From NCBI GenBank assembly GCA_041738135.1, contig JBGSQK010000053.1, forward strand, positions 34,894 to 98,893: DNA of 64,000 nt, written 5' to 3'. This document shows positions 61,400 to 64,000 of the stretch, in pieces. Within the stretch, counting starts at the first letter, position 1, and each line of letters starts with the position of its first letter. The translations under genes and the position numbers were made by a program. The notes under the pieces are model-generated. The model was not told where the DNA came from and did not search any database. It saw only the letters and a program-made list of their open reading frames with translations. This DNA is from JAGOMX01 sp041738135. Its GTDB lineage: Bacteria; Pseudomonadota; Alphaproteobacteria; JAGOMX01.

Positions 61400-62871
61400 C
61401 AACATACATAGAGGGGGCCACAGGTCCTTGGGAAGTGGTTATTGGGCTTGAAGTACATGCCCAGGTATCGTCCAATTCTAAATTGTTTTCAGGTGCATCC
61501 ACAGAATTCGGTGCCGATCCCAATAGCCAAGTATCTTTTGTGGATGCGGGTTTTCCTGGCATGTTACCTGTCATTAATGATTTTTGCGTACGCCAGGCCA
61601 TAAAAACAGGATTGGGTCTACATGCGCAGATCAACGAGCTGTCTGTTTTTGACCGTAAAAACTATTTCTACCCAGACCTGCCGTCCGGCTATCAGATCTC
61701 TCAGTTCAAGCACCCAATCGTTGGTGAGGGGCATTTGAATATTGACTTACCTGATGGTGAGACGAAGGCTGTGCGTATTGAACGCATACACTTGGAGCAG
61801 GATGCGGGTAAAAGTATCCATGACCAGCACCCAAGCAAAACGTTTATCGATTTGAACAGGTCCGGTGTGGCCTTGATGGAAATTGTGACCATGCCTGACA
61901 TTTCAAGCCGTGAAGAGGCAATGGCGTTTGTGAAGAATCTGCGCTCACTGTTGCGTTATTTGGGCACTTGCGATGGAAACATGGAGCAAGGCAGTATGCG
62001 TGCGGACGTTAACGTCTCTTTGCGTCGTCCGGGTGCCGAGTTGGGGACCCGAGCGGAAGTTAAGAACGTGAACTCAATCCGGTTCATGGGGCAGGCCATC
62101 GATTTCGAAGTCCAACGCCAGATGGAAATTCTGGAGGAGGGTGGCACAATCGTGCAAGAGACTCGTCTGTTTGATCCTGTTCGCGGTGAAACCCGCAGCA
62201 TGCGATCCAAAGAAGAGGCGCACGATTATCGTTACTTCCCGGATCCTGATCTGCCGCCTTTAAGGCTGAAGCCCGAATTGATCGAAGAAATTCGCAAAAC
62301 TCTACCGGAATTGCCTGAAGCCAAGAAAACCCGCTTTGTGGAAAAGCTAGGCTTGAGCCCATACGACGCAGCTGTGCTGGTCTCCGATGCGGAGTTTGCT
62401 GATTACTACGAAAGCGCCATTGCGGCCATAAAGCAGCAAGATGATAAAGCGCCTAAGTTGCTCGCCAACTGGATTACCAGCGAATTGTTTGGTGCCATGA
62501 ATCGGGATAATCTAACCATCTCCGAATCCAAGGTGCGTCCTGAAGGAATTGCTGAACTGGTAGACCTCATTACAGCAGGAACCATCTCTGGACGTATTGC
62601 CAAGGACGTCTTCCTTCAGATGTGGGAGTCCGGTGAATCTGCTGCACAAATCGTTAAAGAGAAAGGCCTTGAGCAGGTCAGTGATGATTCAGCTATTCGG
62701 GTTTGTATCGAACAAATCATGGCGGCTAATGCTGGCATGGTGGATGAATATCGTTCAGGCAAAGACAAACTCTTTGGTTTCTTCGTAGGGCAAGTGATGA
62801 AAGCTATGCAGGGTAAGGCGAATCCGAAGCTGCTTAACGATGTGCTGAAAGAGATGTTGGACGGGAAGTGA
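61396..62871 (+). CDS. gatB: Asp/Glu-tRNA amidotransferase subunit B
   Basis: 491 residues. The N-terminal kinase-like domain begins WEVVIGLEVHAQVSSNSKLFSG, with FDRKNYFYPDLPSGYQISQ and MEIVTMPDISS. The C-terminal YqeY-like tail domain is present. It transfers ammonia to the misacylated tRNA. A palindromic repeat follows 11 bases after the stop. Confidence 0.97.
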   Translation: MTTYIEGATGPWEVVIGLEVHAQVSSNSKLFSGASTEFGADPNSQVSFVDAGFPGMLPVINDFCVRQAIKTGLGLHAQINELSVFDRKNYFYPDLPSGYQISQFKHPIVGEGHLNIDLPDGETKAVRIERIHLEQDAGKSIHDQHPSKTFIDLNRSGVALMEIVTMPDISSREEAMAFVKNLRSLLRYLGTCDGNMEQGSMRADVNVSLRRPGAELGTRAEVKNVNSIRFMGQAIDFEVQRQMEILEEGGTIVQETRLFDPVRGETRSMRSKEEAHDYRYFPDPDLPPLRLKPELIEEIRKTLPELPEAKKTRFVEKLGLSPYDAAVLVSDAEFADYYESAIAAIKQQDDKAPKLLANWITSELFGAMNRDNLTISESKVRPEGIAELVDLITAGTISGRIAKDVFLQMWESGESAAQIVKEKGLEQVSDDSAIRVCIEQIMAANAGMVDEYRSGKDKLFGFFVGQVMKAMQGKANPKLLNDVLKEMLDGK

Positions 62872-62882
62872 TAGCCACAACG

Positions 62883-63002
62883 TGTCATCCCCGCGAAGGC
62901 GGGGATCCAGCGCAAGATGTGCGCCAGCGGCGCGCTTTATATCTATATTGAATCGCTTCGCGATGCTTGTTGTGCTGGATCCCCGCCTTCGCGGGGATGA
63001 CA
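62883..63002. repeat. ~120-bp palindromic interspersed repeat, copy E
   Basis: TGTCATCCCCGCGAAGGCGGGGAT and ATCCCCGCCTTCGCGGGGATGACA at the ends; the inner part GTGCGCCAGCGGCGC...GAATCGCTTCGCGATGC matches copy C. It fills the gap between the gatB stop and the convergent small gene. Confidence 0.93.
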
Positions 63003-63004
63003 CA

Positions 63005-63238
63005 TCACGGCTGTTCTAGCTGGCTTTCGAGATAATCCAGTAGGTTTGTCAACTTATCTTTGTCCCAGATGGTTTCTTCTTCTGGTATTTCTTTTTGTAG
63101 ATCAGCAAGATAGTCCAAGACGACTTTTCCCGCTCTTATGGACGAGGTGTAGTCTTGTTTCAATTCGGATCTTCTAGATATTCTCTCAAACCTAGTAATA
63201 ATTCTCGCTATATTTATGCGTTTATCATCTACTACCAT
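63005..63238 (-). CDS. Small conserved-looking protein of unknown function
   Basis: 77 residues with a strong AAAAGGAG ribosome site. It is helical and charged (LDYLADLQKEIPEEETIWDKDKLTNLLDYLESQLEQ), with two Leu-rich helices that might pack as a hairpin or dimer. No family is recognised. Its stop is two bases from palindromic repeat copy E. Confidence 0.55.
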   Translation of the reverse strand: MVVDDKRINIARIITRFERISRRSELKQDYTSSIRAGKVVLDYLADLQKEIPEEETIWDKDKLTNLLDYLESQLEQP

Positions 63239-63295
63239 TCATACTCCTTTTACTCACTTGATTGGGCTACCGTGCCCGCTCTTCCTTTTTAAAGT

Positions 63296-63334
63296 GGTGG
63301 AAGCTTTTTAAGGCTTCCACCGTTTGGATTTTTT
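63296..63334 (+). terminator. Intrinsic terminator-like hairpin
   Basis: GGTGGAAGC (63296-63304) and GCTTCCACC (63313-63321) form a 9-bp stem with an 8-base loop; a T-rich stretch (TTTGGATTTTTT) follows. It lies in a region with no plus-strand gene, so its partner transcript is unknown. Confidence 0.55.
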
Positions 63335-63381
63335 AGGTTGTTTTTGGCTTATAGGGATACCTTCCTCGTCACCTTTTTGCA

Positions 63382-63543
63382 TTAACCGTACGGTAGATAT
63401 GACACTTTACGCACCATATCCCTTACTTGCTCACCGCGCCGCTCATTTCCAGACTTGCTTGGGTTACGCGGGGGCCCAAACGCCGGATGCCTTTCGTTTT
63501 TGTGTACACGAGGGGAAGAGTTCCATCTCTTACCCTTAAGCAT
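63382..63543 (-). other. Unassigned GC-rich segment with a weak 53-codon frame
   Basis: From ATG 63541-63543 to TAA 63382-63384 a minus-strand frame encodes a basic 53-residue peptide (MLKGKRWNSSPRVHKNERH...). There is no ribosome site. The DNA is much richer in G and C than its surroundings, which would also fit a structured RNA. I cannot choose between these. Confidence 0.25.
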
Positions 63544-64000
63544 AATATAGCTATAACAGTATGATTTGTCAAGAAAAAATTACAATTATTTTCGTGTATT
63601 GTCAAAAAAGATTGAACTAGTGTCATTATTGCGCAAAACCGTTGTTCTTATTAGCTTTCAAGGGATGCTCATATTCAAAAAAAGATTCGTTATGCGGTAA
63701 CTTTACTCATTTTCTGAAATTATTTAAAAGAAATAAGTTTTTTTTGCTCTTAATATTCGGGAACTAAATAGTTGACACAACTCCCGTCATTGGAAGCCCT
63801 TCTTAGGGCGTGGCAATCTACTGTGGTGTGGCCGTTTTACATAATCATGCGGTATCGAAGTGTGCCGTAGAGCAAAAGTTTAAAGGAGAATCGAATGATT
63901 TAACGATAGACAGGAGCGTAAGCTCTTGAAGAGATGGAGGTTGGCCCTCCGGTATCGGCGTTCAGGGCGTTGGTATCAAACCACCTCAAGCTGCTGTGGT
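63544..64000. other. Gene-free end of the window
   Basis: No coding gene is seen. A repeat-like unit lies at 63785-63822. AAAGGAG at about 63881-63887 is followed by ATG-ATT-TAA, a two-codon frame. The final 100 bases are moderately structured and not identified. The unit may continue past the window as an RNA leader or a mobile element. Confidence 0.4.
63785..63822. repeat. REP-like unit with internal hairpin
   Basis: GTCATTGGAAGCCCT-TCTT-AGGGCGTGGCAATCTA: the GCCCT/AGGGC stem (63796-63809) is flanked by sequence resembling the GTCATTGC...GTGGCAATC repeat type seen in other alphaproteobacterial endosymbionts. Single copy in this window. Confidence 0.35.

Noticed and set aside
63324..63539. 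71-codon plus-strand ORF
   Set aside because: No ribosome site, a composition unlike real proteins, and it overlaps a GC-rich block that may be structured RNA.

Overview
The window looks like an AT-rich alphaproteobacterial chromosome, probably from a host-associated lineage such as a Holosporales- or Rickettsiales-like endosymbiont. That placement is inferred. It rests on the rpmF-plsX-fabH order, a DUF3572 gene next to gatCAB, an alphaproteobacterial/plant-type GshA, CarD, FdxA, a lone GTA-type terminase, a Ti-type traA/traC/traD set, several decaying genes and many exported proteins of unknown function. Housekeeping genes are mostly intact.

Layout. 0.1-3.5 kb: a POT-family transporter and a LuxR-type regulator, followed by a second copy of the pair in which the transporter is reduced to a broken C-terminal relic. 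3.5-4.9 kb: a TPP riboswitch ahead of an MFS transporter that carries an in-frame TGA. 5-9 kb: an ABC-F ATPase preceded by a possible leader mini-ORF, a TipAL-like MerR regulator with a 19-bp-spacer promoter, and a PAF-acetylhydrolase-like lipase whose upstream region is a decayed copy of the merR promoter and 5' end. 8.9-13 kb: an Lrp/LysE exporter pair, a GNAT, an AAA_28 NTPase, an AlaX-type editing protein and a second hydrolase.

13.1-23.1 kb is a degenerate mobilizable/integrative element: a very long TraA (MOBQ relaxase, RecD-like helicase, TOPRIM), a candidate RSF1010/Ti-type oriT just upstream of it, SRPBCC, MarR and EVE cargo, TraC- and TraD-like proteins, gene debris, and a tyrosine integrase facing the 3' end of tRNA-Thr(CGT). 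No mating-pair-formation genes lie in the window.

23-47 kb holds general metabolism and envelope genes: an MFS carrier, MaiA and fumarylacetoacetase, a CDF exporter, CcmAB, a DUF3857/transglutaminase protein, a subtilase with a helical insertion, FdxA, FabH-PlsX-L32, GshA, HPF, CarD, an APC permease, a GTA-type TerL and a Fic gene interrupted by an amber codon. 47-51 kb: FKBP, CoaD, GyrA and SSB. 51.4-57.9 kb: six consecutive minus-strand genes that all encode exported proteins (including a coiled-coil protein, a beta-barrel, an LprI-like protein, a Sel1 protein and a class-3 lipase). 58-63 kb: a tautomerase, a 2H phosphodiesterase, DUF3572 and gatCAB.

Five copies of a ~120-bp palindromic repeat (ends TGTCATCCCCGC / GCGGGGATGACA) and several shorter inverted repeats sit between genes. 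The last ~700 bases contain no gene I can identify.
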